Positions 1 to 11,456 of a stretch of 64,000 nucleotides of DNA are shown here, piece by piece. A program made the translations under genes and the position numbers. The DNA comes from Primulina eburnea (taxonomy: Eukaryota > Streptophyta > Magnoliopsida > Lamiales > Gesneriaceae): NCBI RefSeq assembly GCF_022965805.1, contig NC_133104.1, forward strand, positions 28,082,069-28,146,068, in the 5' to 3' direction. Numbering within the stretch: position 1 is the stretch's first letter; each line of letters begins with the position of its first letter. The notes under the pieces were generated by a model, which was given only the letters and a program-made list of their open reading frames with translations, was not told the DNA's origin and searched no databases.

Positions 1-1063
1 ATTGCAAATCTTCAACTAACACATCAAGATAGACATCTATATCGTTTCTTGGCTGTTTAGGGCCTGAAATGAGCATAGTTAGCATGATGAATTTTCTCTT
101 CATACACATATTTGGAGGCAGATTATAGGTGACCAACATATTGATGATAATAAAACAACATTTGTAAGTAGACATTTTAATCAAGAAAATTAGTACATAA
201 AAATAGATATCTCTTCATAGCACGATTGGAAAAGCCTCAACACACAGATGCATATAAGTTAGAAAAACAAAAAAATTCGACGGAGACAATGACTAACAAA
301 CACCTTCATGTCCAGTCCTCAACACACAGTGCATGTAAGTTAGAAAAACCGAAAATTAGACAATGCCTAACAAGAAGGGGACAACAAATATTTTAGACAA
401 TGCCGAAAATTAGGAACCTAGAGACGGACAACCAAGGCGACAACAAGAAATTAATAAATTATCGTTCCAATCAATACCATACCTCGGGAAACTGGTGACG
501 GACTAACACAGGTAAAGCAATATCGTTCCAGTCCAAATGGAGAAGAAACAAAGGTGCAGGGGACGGCGGTTGTGTATCTCAGTCGCTTCTTCCATCTCAG
601 TGCGTAGAACGGTGGTGGTGGTGGTGGGTTTTGCTTCCCTCTCGGTGAGTGGAACGGCGGTGGTGTTGGTGGTTCGAAGCGAACGACGGTGAGTGGAACA
701 GCGGTGGAGTTAGGGTTAATTTTCAAGGAAAATGTGGATAGATCGAATGAGCTCGCGTACATCTCTGATCGAAGGAATATATGATATAAACGATATATAT
801 TAAATATTTAATTAAACTTATCGTTTCATCTTATTACTTCAGTATGCACTTATTTCCTTATTTTTTACTTCATCAACATTGATATGCCGAAGTAAAATAT
901 AATAAAAAAATATAGTGAAGCCCGTGTTTTTAAACATCCGAAGTAAAATATATTTTTTTACTTCGCTTGTTTTATTACTGAAGTTATTGGTAATGTATTA
1001 CTTCGTAATTTATTATTGCCTAAGTAATGCATGCCGAAGTAAAATCCGATTTTTCTACTAGTG
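1..1063 (-). mobile_element. CACTA-like DNA transposon, terminal part
   Basis: Read on the minus strand, the sequence starting at 1063 begins CACTAGTAGAAAAA, the typical end of a CACTA (En/Spm) transposon. Within the terminal 230 bases the motif TTACTTCG/CGAAGTAA and variants recur in both orientations (about 836-1040), as expected of subterminal transposase-binding repeats. The element extends left out of the window. The inner part (1-760) has a direct duplication around 239-270 and 320-350 and a proline-rich open frame at 451-762 on the minus strand that I do not regard as a gene. No transposase is visible, so this may be a non-autonomous copy. Confidence 0.7.
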
Positions 1064-1583
1064 TGTATTCATCCACCAAACATATATCATGTAATTCTAG
1101 ACTATACAGAGCTTGAATATATTTCTTCTTTTTCTCTATATCTTGACTGTTGAAATAGTCTACCCCTATAAAGTGTGCTTTAAATAGGGTAGTCATTTTT
1201 CCAGCGATCTCACTAAGAGATTCACCAGCTAGGACCGACTCTTTCATGTCTAAAGAAGTCATGTCCCATAAAATTTTCACTGATCACATAAGACTTATTT
1301 CTAACAGTTTAATGAATCCTTCTTTGTTGAGATCAAGTGTTCCTGCGGCAATTCTCATAGCATATGTCCAATCGTCTATGAGATCTTCTCTATTTTTGAA
1401 GTCTAATACATCAAGGTTAAGCATAACCCCGTAAGGATGTATAGGATCCAAAACAGTTTTCCGATAGGGTGTTTGGTGCAAAGGAATTTGATTTCTCCTT
1501 GCTCTTGTTCCCGCTAGGTGTGATCCTCCACCAGTATAGAAATCAGTTTGAGATTCTCTCATATTTATATTATGAGATCCCAT
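1064..1583 (-). pseudogene. Endogenous pararetrovirus (Caulimoviridae) coat-protein-like remnant
   Basis: Two open segments in the same frame (1583 to 1287 and 1283 to 1064) are separated only by a TGA at 1284-1286. The translation resembles the capsid region of plant pararetroviruses: a Trp-rich start, a conserved Gly-Ser-Val-Lys segment, and a basic patch of four lysines followed by a conserved Leu-Glu-Leu stretch. It stops abruptly at 1063/1064, where the CACTA terminus begins, so the rest of the coat domain is displaced outside the window. No movement protein or reverse transcriptase of this virus type is seen here. A Ty3/gypsy Gag is the alternative; the caulimovirid reading is from memory of the family and not from a search. 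Confidence 0.6.
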
Positions 1584-1828
1584 ACTTTCCCTTGGTGGTT
1601 CCTGAGAAGATGATCAAGTTATAGTAGGTGGTATTTCACCTACTGCTGTGTTCATCTTTAGATATACTACTCTGAGATTTGCGAAAGATTACGCAAGCTC
1701 TTGTAGATCCTCCAGACCAATCCTTTCTAAAGTTGTCATCAGATTAATTTCTTTTCTGAGACAAACTTAATTAGATTGATCATCTTTTCTTCTTTAGTCA
1801 AAGATTTTGACACCACTCTGGTCTTCCC

Positions 1829-2173
1829 TTATTGATGTAACAAAAGTTCGGTACCAAATGATGGTGGTAACCATCCTCCTGAAGTTCTTTTACTAGAACT
1901 TGGTTGTTGTTCTAGTTTTTGAATTCTTGTTTGAATATCCCTTAATATCTCAAGAATTTCTTCCTGGGTTTCAAGGATTTTCTCAACCCTTTGAGGTACA
2001 AAGTATAGCATATTGCCATAATTTTGTACTGTCTTTTGAATTTTCCTAAGATCTGAAGAGAGCTTAGAGGAATCTGGAACTATCTCCAGAAACTTATTTG
2101 TTTGAATCATAAGTTTACCTGAGATTTTACATGGGGTGCAGTAGCTTCCTTTTCTGTTTCTGATATCTAACAA
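1829..2173 (-). pseudogene. Pararetrovirus-like upstream segment (coiled coil)
   Basis: A 114-codon open frame lies directly upstream, in the same orientation, of the coat-like remnant. It is helical and charged: heptad-like Val/Ile/Leu spacing in its second half suggests a coiled coil, followed by a Ser/Lys-rich tail. The stretch between this ORF and the coat-like frame (1584-1828) reads as the same kind of protein only after several frameshifts and stops, so the whole is a decayed polyprotein fragment. Assignment rests mainly on its neighbour. Confidence 0.45.
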
Positions 2174-2384
2174 TAGTTAGATGCACTTGTTTATGTTCCA
2201 AAATATTGGAATATTCCTTGTAAATTATTTTTCTCGAACCGAAGTTCGGATTCATAATTTTTTCAAAATTCTCCAGAAACTTATTTGTTTGGGGATTTAT
2301 GAGCAATTTACCTTATATATATATAGTAGCAAATTCATTTTTAAAAGAATGATAAATAAAAAATAAAATATTAAGATCAAACTA
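2174..2384. other. AT-rich spacer with a 20-bp direct repeat
   Basis: No gene seen. A 20-base string beginning CTCCAGAAAC at about 2092 recurs at about 2272, which suggests a local duplication at the edge of the pararetroviral remnant. The rest is AT-rich. Confidence 0.4.
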
Positions 2385-3655
2385 AGAGATGTGTATTCAA
2401 TATTGGAAATTTAATTACTTTCATTGACTTCTGTAGGATTTAAAAGCCTAGATGTATTGAACATAGACTTTTATAAACTCTATAATAGTTTAGTGGTATT
2501 CAAATTAGATTTTTCTAGAGTATTAAAAAGTTTAGAAGTATTCAATCTTGACTTTTTAAACTCTATAAAAATCTATAGGTATTCAATATTTCCATAGATT
2601 TACAATGATTCTAATATAATTATTTATGTACAAACATTAAAACTCTAGGTACAACTTTAGAAACTCAAAAATTGTCTTCTACTTACCCTAGAAATTTTGG
2701 TAGACTTTTAATCAAACAAAATATCATTTTCACCCATATATCTCTCTTACTCATTCATAGACGACGCTTTTATCCTCTCTAAAGACAAGTCGATGGTTCC
2801 TCGAATTTCATAGGTATGATTCTTTTCTTGAATTATTATTGATTTGATTACAAAAACATACTATGATATCTATATATCTCTTTCTGTGTTCCGTTCGTTG
2901 TTTGTGTATGTCTGTTTATGTGCGTGCTCCAAATTTTTGCATATAATGTGATATGAGGAAGTCTGTACATCTGATTTTCAGTTTCTTAAAAAATAACATG
3001 TTTTGATTTTGTATTTTCTCAAACCAATGATTCAAAAATTAAAAAATTGATTACATAAATTTGGATGATAATTTTTACATAAATTATAATATTTATGTTT
3101 GAGTAATTTGTTTCTCTGTTTAATTTTTTATTGAACTTTTATTTTATTATGTTTTTGCCATAAGAATGCGAGTGGTGTAGTGGAGGGATATTCGGGGAAA
3201 AGTAATTGGTATGCTTAGAGATCAATTATTAAGTATAGATGCTAACACCTAATTAATTTTTTTGAAAAAAAAAAAACTCTTCAATCATCAACACGGACAT
3301 ATTTTATAAATATTAGTAATCTGCACACGTTATGTGCTTATTAATCAGTAGTAAATCTTGATTTTTTGTGTAAAAAGTTACAGATTATATTAAATTAAAA
3401 TTTTTTGGAATAGATTTTATTAACTATTTTAAATTTATATCAATTAGAAATCTGTAATGAAGATGATTTGTTGCACAACTGACTGGTTGGAGAGGGGAAA
3501 CATTGAAGATACATTACATAATTTTCCAAGAGCACATGAGAGGGATATGCCCATGATTCAAACATATTGACAGATGCTTTATCGAGAAATAATGGGCTTA
3601 AGGTGCCATAAAATAATTGTTTGTTCTATATTCTACTTATTTAAAAATTTTGTAA

Positions 3656-4110
3656 CACTACAACAATAAATGGCTATTGTGACACTTTTTTGTGGACACT
3701 TTTAATTAAATGTTGTCACAAATACTTAATATTGACACTTGTAAAAAATTAATAATGTGTAAAATAAAAAAAACATATTAGATTAGTTATCCTGACATTT
3801 TTAATTGATATCACTTTTTATATGGAGGTAAACAATTATTTTTCCCACATCGTAAAAAATCATTAAAAAACTAAAAATTGTCGCTATAAATAAATGTGGG
3901 AATATTTGGGTTGCATAAATATTGGTGAAGAGAAAATAATTGATTCCTCCATATAAAAAATGACATCAATTAAAAATGTCAAGATAACTAATCTAATATG
4001 TTTTTTTATTCCCACATTTAGTTTATCTATTTTTCCCTCCTCCAATATTTATCCAATCCAAATATTCTCACAGTTTATGAATGTCACCATAAGCATTTAT
4101 TCTTGTAATG
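3656..4110. mobile_element. CACTA-type MITE with TAA target duplication
   Basis: A 455-bp element without coding capacity. Its left end reads CACTACAACAATAAATGG; its right end, on the other strand, reads CATTACAAGAATAAATGC, and both continue into related sequence. It is flanked on both sides by TAA (3653-3655 and 4111-4113), the 3-bp duplication typical of CACTA elements. A long internal palindrome (about 3768-3830 against 3945-4010) would let most of it fold back. It sits inside the Harbinger element, so it is the younger of the two. Confidence 0.75.
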
Positions 4111-4186
4111 TAAGTTTCTAAGGTTATATATGTCATCCATTGGTTACTTGATTCTACAAATACGGTTTGATATGTAAATTTTTTTC

Positions 4187-4441
4187 GTGAATGCAAATCG
4201 ACGTCAATTCTTGGATCTTTTTAGAGGTGTTCGTTATCATCTCGAAGAATTCACTAGCCAAGGTCGTCTCCTTGAAGATGCAAAAGAGTTGTTCAATCTT
4301 TGTCATTCTTCTTGGAGAAACTTCATTGAGAGGATATTTGATATATTTAAATCGCGGTTCAAAATATTCAAAATTGCTCCTCCATTTCCATATACAACAC
4401 AGACGAAGCTTGTATTGGCTTGTGCCGGATTGCACAATTAA
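4187..4441 (+). pseudogene. PIF/Harbinger transposase, C-terminal remnant
   Basis: The 84-codon frame has the hallmark end of the PIF/Harbinger DDE transposase. An Asn-Arg-Arg segment is followed by FRGVRYHLEEF, then an ELFNL-x-HSS block, an IER-x-F-x-IFKSRF block, and a final LVLACAGLHN before a stop. In the family this covers the last catalytic acid region and the conserved C-terminus. The upstream two thirds of the gene cannot be read: the region before 4110 is occupied by the MITE, and sequence left of that is full of stops. Non-functional. The SANT/Myb partner ORF of this superfamily is not seen. Confidence 0.75.
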
Positions 4442-4857
4442 AATTTTATTGATTAATTATTTATGCATATTGAATAGGCAGATGATCGAAATTTTGATTT
4501 TGTTAAATTGAGTTGTGATTTTTTTCATATATTAAACATATTTACTTTTTAAATAATTAAATTTATTTATATTATAAAATTTATTTCAAAGTGAAGATGT
4601 TATTTATGTCAAATAATTAATAGCTCAAAGAAATAAAAAAAAATATTTATTTATAAAAATACAAAATTTGTACCATTAATAAAAAAATTTGCAAATGTCT
4701 ACAAAAATCTTATAAAAAGTCTACAAATGTGCATGGAATTCTGTTTATAAATCTGTTAGATTCTATAAAAGTCGATAAAAATCTACCAAATCAACAAAAA
4801 TCTATCATTTAAAAAGTCGTTGAAAGTCATTAAATATCATCGTTGAATACAACCCAC

Positions 4858-5811
4858 AAAATTCAAATTATTTGGTTATAAGCTACTATATAATCACACT
4901 TAGGACGGATTCAGTTTTATCATTTAAATTTGCAAACTTGGAAAACTGTAAATACATTACAAAAATACTGAAAAGGTTTAATTCCTACATTAAAAAGAAT
5001 TATATATGTATAACAGGGCAAATTGCATTAGTAAAAATTCAAAAAGAAAAATAAATATCTCAAGTGTAAAATGAATTGCACTTTAAATCCTTTAAAAATA
5101 AACAAAAACAGGTATAGAAATTCTTACAACTGTAGTAAATATGCTAGATTGTTTTGAACTCATGGGTTGAATATGCATTATTCTTTAAAAATGGAATACA
5201 TATTAAACGGAAACCCGTTAGGAACGAGCCCTGGTAAAAGCCCACAGGTCGGCCAAATTCATTGTGTCCAAATAACAGAGGATGGTCGAGCCCCTACTTT
5301 ACTTGAGCTCGCAGCAGCTTGCCTAGACCTAACTCCCATACCTTAGTTGAGCTCCAAGCTCCTTGCCTTGGTCGAGCATCCATGCCTTAGTTGGGCTCTC
5401 AACTACATGCTTCATGTCGTAAAATGGAATAGAATCATTCAAGATATTACTATTTGGACAAATATTAGGGCAACCACCCTTCATCTGTCTACATCCTACA
5501 TGTTAGAAGAGTGATTTTTGATAAAGACATATAATGTTCCCGAGGTCGACCAAATAGCCGAGCTAGGAGATAGGTGACCTGGTTATACAGGACAAGGTGG
5601 ATGTCCTTATCTCCCGTACAACAAGATCTCGTAGGTTGATTTACTTACCTCAATAGGGGAGGATGCGCTCAGTTCCCAAGCTAGGGCTTGATCCCCTAGA
5701 ATTTGATAAAACAAGTGCTCGTTTGACTTTTGCTAATTTTTTCCTCTGTATAAATACCATGTCTGATTTCATTTTCAGGATCTCGAATTCATTTGATTCT
5801 TAGCATATTTT
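4858..5811. other. Intergenic stretch, no gene recognised
   Basis: The first part (4858-5200) is AT-rich and featureless. From about 5200 the composition changes: a more GC-rich stretch with repeated GAGCTC/GAGC words could be an old Ty3/gypsy LTR fragment, but no matching copy, primer-binding site or terminal dinucleotides were found in this window. I cannot assign it. Confidence 0.3.
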
Positions 5812-5977
5812 CACTAGTAGAATTTTTGGTTTTTACTTCGCAACTAGTTACTTCGACGATTATTAATGCTCATGTTCGTGATCCAGATGTTTCCTAGGTG
5901 GTTGGTTAGTAGGTCACCTGTGTTCTACCACATGTAGGAACTCGAACATGAGCATTAATAATCGTCGAAATAACTAG
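5812..5977 (+). repeat. CACTA-like terminus with a 35-bp-arm hairpin
   Basis: The segment opens CACTAGTAGAA and continues with TTACTTCG words, closely resembling the CACTA end at 1063 but facing the opposite way. Just inside it, 5844-5878 and 5943-5977 are inverted repeats of 35 bases with a single mismatch, separated by 64 bases. Transcription either way would give a long stem. No matching second CACTA end was found downstream, so this is either a truncated element or a foldback derivative. Confidence 0.55.
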
Positions 5978-6101
5978 AGGTTACCGTCGATCTTCAGCTA
6001 CAAGAGAATGGAGACAAAGTGTACACAATTTTAACAACATTTCAGAGAAGTTTAAACGTCAATTACAAATGTATTTGTTATTGCTCTGAACAAAGACTTC
6101 A

Positions 6102-6300
6102 AGGAGGTAGTGAGCTTAGGATTGGTTAGATCTAGGATTCCTTGGGGTTATAGTGAGCTTAGGCTTGGTCAGAGCTAGGATTCCTTGGTAACCCCAAGAG
6201 CTCCAAGGTTTAATTTTATAAAAGGTAGTGGGAAGCTAAAACTTTGTACAAGCTAGGAGTCTTGGTAACCCCAAGGGCTCCAAGTTTAATTGTTGAAATG
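6102..6300. repeat. Roughly 78-bp tandem repeat, left block
   Basis: Two to three diverged copies of a unit containing CCTTGGTAACCCCAAG, then CTCCAAGGTTTAATT, then a GAGCT(C/T)AGGCTTGGT segment. The same unit recurs at 49843-50106. The block ends abruptly at 6300 against the Sirevirus LTR. Confidence 0.75.
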
Positions 6301-7318
6301 TGTTGAGGATCGAACTTGAGTTTAGAGGGGGGGGGGGGGAGGGTGAATAAACTCTACTCGTTTTTCGTTCTGATGAGGTACTAAAATCCTGTTAAGGATA
6401 GTAGTTGATCTTGTGCGAATACTTTCACCTGATTACAGTAGAACGTGCCGAAACAATCTGATGAAGTAGTTGAAACAACAATAAAACAGTAGACAACAGT
6501 TGTTTATGGAAGTTCGAAGATAAACTCTTCTACGTCTCCCTTTCTTCTGTTTCCAGAAGGTATAACTAAAAGATTTTGGATATTACAGTACAACACTTGT
6601 ACACACCCACTTCAGAAGGACTTACACCTCAGCCTACTGAAACTCTTAGTTTCTCAACTCACAAATATGCGAAACACAAAGTTCTGAAAAGACTCTTTTC
6701 AGATTACAGACTCTTCTGATAAAATATTAGTGCAGTAAAGATCGTGAAGAGTGTAAGAATTAGTAGCGCAAGATGATCTACAAAAGATCAGATATAAGCT
6801 ATGAAGCGTGTGCTACTTTTCTTTGTGTTGAACTTTTAAAATGCTCAAGGAAAACTGATATTCGTTTGATAAGAGAGTAGCTTTGTTCCTTGAAAATGAT
6901 ATTATGCGAAGTGTCACTTTAACAAGGATTTGATCCAAGTATATATAATCGACTGAGTTCAACGTTCACAATCAGAGAAGTCTTCAGATAACTGATACAA
7001 TCAGCTTTATTACCGAAATGGGTTCCTGCAGAAAAGCTATAAAACAATCAGTCTTGTTTTATACTTAATTGGGTAATATGCATTAAATGACTCCGTATAG
7101 TATTTAATGCTACAATTAATACTAGTACTAGGAACTCTTTAACGGTAACAATTAAGATAGCAACGTTAGAAGTCATTCTCTACTGGTTTGTATTGTTATC
7201 CTTTTTCTACTGGTTTAGTTTTACTAGAGCAGCAGCTACTGATAATCTATTCTGTTGTTCTGGTCTGCTGGTCTACTGGTTTTAGTTATCATCGCCACAA
7301 TAAAATTCATATCTAACA
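6301..7318 (-). repeat. Sirevirus 3' LTR, complete
   Basis: 1018 bp. On the minus strand it opens TGTTAGATATG and closes CCTCAACA, so it has the usual TG...CA ends. It directly follows the polypurine tract. A long G-run lies near 6328-6341. It matches 16733-17486 closely over its first 770 plus-strand bases. No target duplication could be read because the other outer end is lost. Confidence 0.88.
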
Positions 7319-7330
7319 ATTTCCCCCTTT
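7319..7330 (-). promoter_or_regulatory. Sirevirus polypurine tract
   Basis: On the minus strand the bases are AAAGGGGGAAAT, abutting the LTR start. This is the plus-strand priming site in reverse transcription. Confidence 0.85.
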
Positions 7331-7428
7331 GTGGTGATGCCAAAACCTAAACAGTAGAAAATCGTTAAGTAAAACAGATAATCATTTAATCAAACGGATA
7401 ATGTTAATAACGCATTAAAGTAAACAAA

Positions 7429-10249
7429 TCAATCGGTTCCAATGTCCCTGTAAAAGATTTCTTCATTTTGAGGTTCTTGATCTCTTCTGTTAGAAGGTTC
7501 AGCCTCATCTTTTGTTTGCCTAACTCCCGCTTGATCTCCTCTATCTCCTCTATCTTCCCCTTTTTTGGCATCAGCGGCCACTACATGAGTAAAGAGATCA
7601 TTCAGTCTGCCGGAAATATTTTGAATGCCATCGGTTAGCATCTCCAGATACGGGGTCTGAGAAGAGATGCGATTATCTAAGGACATTGATAGATTGATTT
7701 TGAGAGTCAATCTTGGAATCCAAAAGTTCCACAGAAGTAGACAGGGATCGAAAGATATCATCATGCTCAGTAACGAGTGAGTATATCATTTTGAGCAAGC
7801 ATGATGGCGTTGTGAGTTCTTGAGTTAGCTGTTCTGAAAACAGAGGCTTCAGCATACATCTTGTTCGAGGTCTCCTTAGTGAGATAGATGTATTTCCCCA
7901 TTCGCTCTCGGAAAGATTGAGCACCACTGAATTCCGCAAGGTTTTCACAAGACATGCGTTTTACTAAATCAGAAATGTTGTTGAGGTCGGTTTGTAGACA
8001 TTGAATCTGATGTTCGAGGTTGAATGCATCTGATTCCGGGGAAGAGGTTCGTTCAAGAATGCGTTGTTTGATCTCAGAAAGACGAGAAGTTGTCGCAGTC
8101 AAAATAGAGAGGGAGACAGTCAACGCAGTAGAAACATGAGGAGCATCTATTAAAGTAGTAGAAGGAACAGGGTCTGCTCTGCTGTCTGCTGGAAGTGTAG
8201 AAACAGTAGGCTCAACAGCAACCAGAGGAAGAGTAGTATCTTCAGTAGGAATAGCCAAGTCAGAGGCCAAAACTTCTTCCATAGGTACAGTAGCAGCCTG
8301 TGCAACTGAAGATGCTTCAATAGAAGGTGCAGAGGGCTGTTCCAGAAGAACGGTCATTTCTTCTTGATGTGCAGCAGAAAACAACTCTAAGTTCGGCAGT
8401 AAAGAAGTAGTATCTGGTTCTGCTGCTTGTTGTCCTGGGGTAGGAGATCCAGAAGCCTGCAATTCTAAAGTGGTAGAGACAGTAGGGACAATTGATTCAA
8501 TGACTTCCTCAACTGAAGCCAGTTCATGTACAGACAATGGTGATGAGGACTGAATAGGGCCTAGTCGGAGATGCAGGAGTACTAAGAGCAGCAGCCTTTG
8601 GGGAGGCGGTAGTCCTTTCCTCAACTGTCTGATTCTGCTGAAAGATCGGGACAAGGCCAACATGATAAGCAGTAGGCTCTCCAAAGCCTTGTTCTTGAGC
8701 AAGAAGTTGCTCATTCATCTGTTTTAATCTGTCAGATAGAATTAAAATAACATTTTGATCCTGAACAGCAGTAGGAACGGCATGATCAAAATTCGATTGA
8801 AGAACTTTCGAAACTGATTCTAATTTCTGACATTTTAGTTGATCGAGGATGAAGTTCCGTCTGCGCAAGGCCTCGATGACATTCTCTGTTTTTGCCAGCT
8901 GAAAAGTCTTTCTTTCTGCATTCATCAACTTGCTGTAATTCCCTCTTGTTTTGAAGTAGTCAAAAGAGTGGAACAGTAATGATAGTATGCCATTCATCAA
9001 AGAATTTTATGTCCTCGTTTACAGAAGTTTCAATCTCTGCTAGATGAAGGTCAACGCCGGTAATGACAGTGGTCTGGTGACCAAAAGTAGGTGGTTCTTC
9101 AATCATTTTCCCTTTCCCTTTGTCAGTAGATGAAATGGGCGCAATAGGTCGGAAAGCAGAAGACCCGCTTGCCTGTTCCCGAATAACGATTCCAAATGAT
9201 GGCTTAAAAGCAGTAGCAGAAGAAGGTGCTGAGATGGACGCAGTAGCGAGTGCAGTTGAGGAAACAGTCGATCGAACAGAAGGAACCGCTTCTGGAAATA
9301 CCTGTCGAATAGGTACTTTCTCAATCTCAGACAGTGCTGCTGTCTTTTTCATCTTGAGAATGGTGCGCGGTTTCTTCTTGGCTGGGGTCGGTACTGTTGG
9401 TCGAACAGCAGCAGCAGATTCTTCTGATGCTGTTTTATCGGAATCCGTCGAAATAATCAATCGTTTCTTCGAAATTTTCTTCTGAGGTTTAGGAGCCTCA
9501 GAAGCAGTTTCCCCAATTTCCTTTTTCATCGCAATAAACTCCGCCACTGTTGGCTTAGGCCTTAGAGCCAAAACATTGGCTGCATCAATCATGGTAACAG
9601 AGGTAGCATCGAGATCACTGGTAGATGCGAAACCAGCATCTTTGAGCAAAACACTGATCTGAACCGCGAAACCAGAACTCTTCCGAATAACCATATCCTT
9701 CATGATTCTGAAAATAAAATGACTCCAATCCACCTTAATCCCCTTGGTGATGGCAGTCATGACCTGAACTTTCTCCTTCGTCAATTTATCGAAGGTGCCA
9801 GCCTTGATCAAAATAGCTTTGGCCACAATATCGGCCAGAATCTGATACTCTATTTTGAGCAATTTCTTGTGGCAGGAAGGAGACACTTCTTCTCCAGATG
9901 CGGAGAAAGAGCTTAGAGCAACAGACATATCTGTATTGGAAATATCAGAGAGTTCAGAAATACCCGAAAGTGGAAGGAGGAAGGTTGCTCCTAGGTGTGC
10001 AGCATCAATGGAAATAGAAGCATCTCCTTGGGTATGAACAATTCTTCCTTCATGCACTGTTGCTTTGGCGTAAAATTCCAGGAGAGCATTTTTGTAGATA
10101 ATTGCTGGTGCTTCCATGAATTTCCGGAGTCCTGATCGGAGTCCTGATTTCTCAATATCCTGAAATATTTTCAAGAGATTCTCATCCTTGATGGTGAGAA
10201 TGGAAGCAAAGTTAACCTGATAAGCGTTGAGAGTATATGCGCCAGCCAT
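7429..10249 (-). pseudogene. Sirevirus third ORF (env-like position), frameshifted
   Basis: Four overlapping minus-strand frames follow one another: 10249-8960 (429 codons), 9000-8524, 8714-7767 and 7764-7429. Together they would span about 940 codons. The N-terminal 200 residues look globular. They are followed by a basic Lys-rich stretch, a long low-complexity region rich in Ser, Thr, Ala, Pro and Val, and a C-terminal helical part with a charged tail. I see no convincing signal peptide or membrane anchor. Sireviruses often carry an ORF here, sometimes called env-like; similar proteins are annotated in Lamiales genomes under misleading names. Function unknown. At least one break (near 7681) is private to this copy: the copy at 17523-18026 lacks the extra base. 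Confidence 0.7.
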
Positions 10250-11456
10250 TTCTGTATGCAGATGAGATCAGAAAAATTTGCAGTAGTTAGTTATGATATA
10301 GAGAAAGCAGTAGCTGAATAATGATAGTTATGAAACAGTGAAGGTGAAAATGTGAAATATGAAATAGATATACAGCCGCAAATAAACATAAAGACAGTTG
10401 TCAGTATGTTCTTGGTTGAGTGTTTGAAAAGCTTTGCAGAAACTGTCAGAAAGACGAATGATTTTGAAAATTTTGAAAAAGCGCGGGCTGTCCAGACGGT
10501 TACTAAAAGAAATCAGAAAAGGATTTGTCATTTTATGATAACGTCTGCTGGAAGTTTCAGAGTGCTGAAATATGCGAGCACTTTGTCAAAACCAGCAGAC
10601 TTGTAGATTTATCGAAAAGACAAATATCCTATCTGTTTTCTGAAAAGGTGTCAAATTCTTAGTCTCACTAAGATACTGTTCCCCCTCGGTAAATGCAATT
10701 AATAAGTAGTCATAATTGCGACAAGTGACTCTTGGCTATCTCTCAATCTGAGTCTTTGAAAATGAACAGTCGCAATCGTGTGATTCACAAGAGTCTTTGT
10801 TCCCTCTATAAATACCTGCAAAGCTTGAACGAAGGTAAGCAAGAACAATGACAACTCAAGTAAAAGGAGAGTTAGAGTTAGATTCAGGAGATGAAGCAAA
10901 ATTGTTCAGAGAGAAGTTTGAGGGTATCAAAAATGCCGTAATGATCCTTGAAATACACTCCTTGAGTTGTAGTTTCCACAGTTATGCAGATCTTTTGCTT
11001 CGATTGAGTTTAAAATATAGCATCGATTTCTTCCAGAAGCATGCTAATGCAATAAGAGAGTGCTGGTGGATTGATGATGCTGAAATCCTCTCTGATGCCC
11101 TGTAAGGCATCTAAAAATTACATTAGTGCTGGCAAGACCTAAGCTTGCTAGATTCTTTCTAGGCCTTTCTCTTTCGAAGAAGACCATCTTTTTCCTGTTG
11201 AAGTACTTTGCAAGCAAATGTCAGAAAGCTCCTATTTCAGAAGACAAGCACTACATGTAACGCTACTGATTAAATAGCAAAGAAGATCTACTGTTTTTCA
11301 TTATGCATTGTGTAAAGTACTGAAATGGTTTCTAATAAAATTCCAGTTTTGCTTATCTGACTTTTCTCTTCTGCTTTTCTGCAAAAAGCTTACTGTTAGT
11401 GCAATGCCATAACAAACACGTAATAATAGAAACTTAACTAAGATATCAGAAAACAG
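10250..11456 (-). other. Sirevirus spacer between pol and third ORF
   Basis: About 1.2 kb without a convincing frame on either strand. On the minus strand a purine tract, ACCGAGGGGGAAC (10678-10690), resembles an additional polypurine tract; Sireviruses are known to carry several. The remainder shows nothing I can name. Confidence 0.5.

Larger units (their letters stand above)
2385..4857 (+). mobile_element. PIF/Harbinger-type DNA transposon, decayed
   Basis: The ends form imperfect inverted repeats. The left reads TGTATTCAA followed by ATTTAATTACTTTCATTGAC; the right, on the opposite strand, reads TGTATTCAA followed by ATTTAATGACTTTCAACGAC. The motif GTATTCAA recurs several times inside each end (2400-2600, 4740-4850), as in subterminal repeats. 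A remnant of a PIF/Harbinger transposase lies near the right end on the plus strand. The expected TWA target duplication could not be read with certainty, so the outer coordinates are good to about 10 bases. The interior is strongly AT-rich and also holds a younger MITE. Confidence 0.65.

Noticed and set aside
451..762. Proline-rich 103-codon minus-strand frame
   Set aside because: Low complexity, inside a CACTA terminal region, no recognisable domain and no support for a start.
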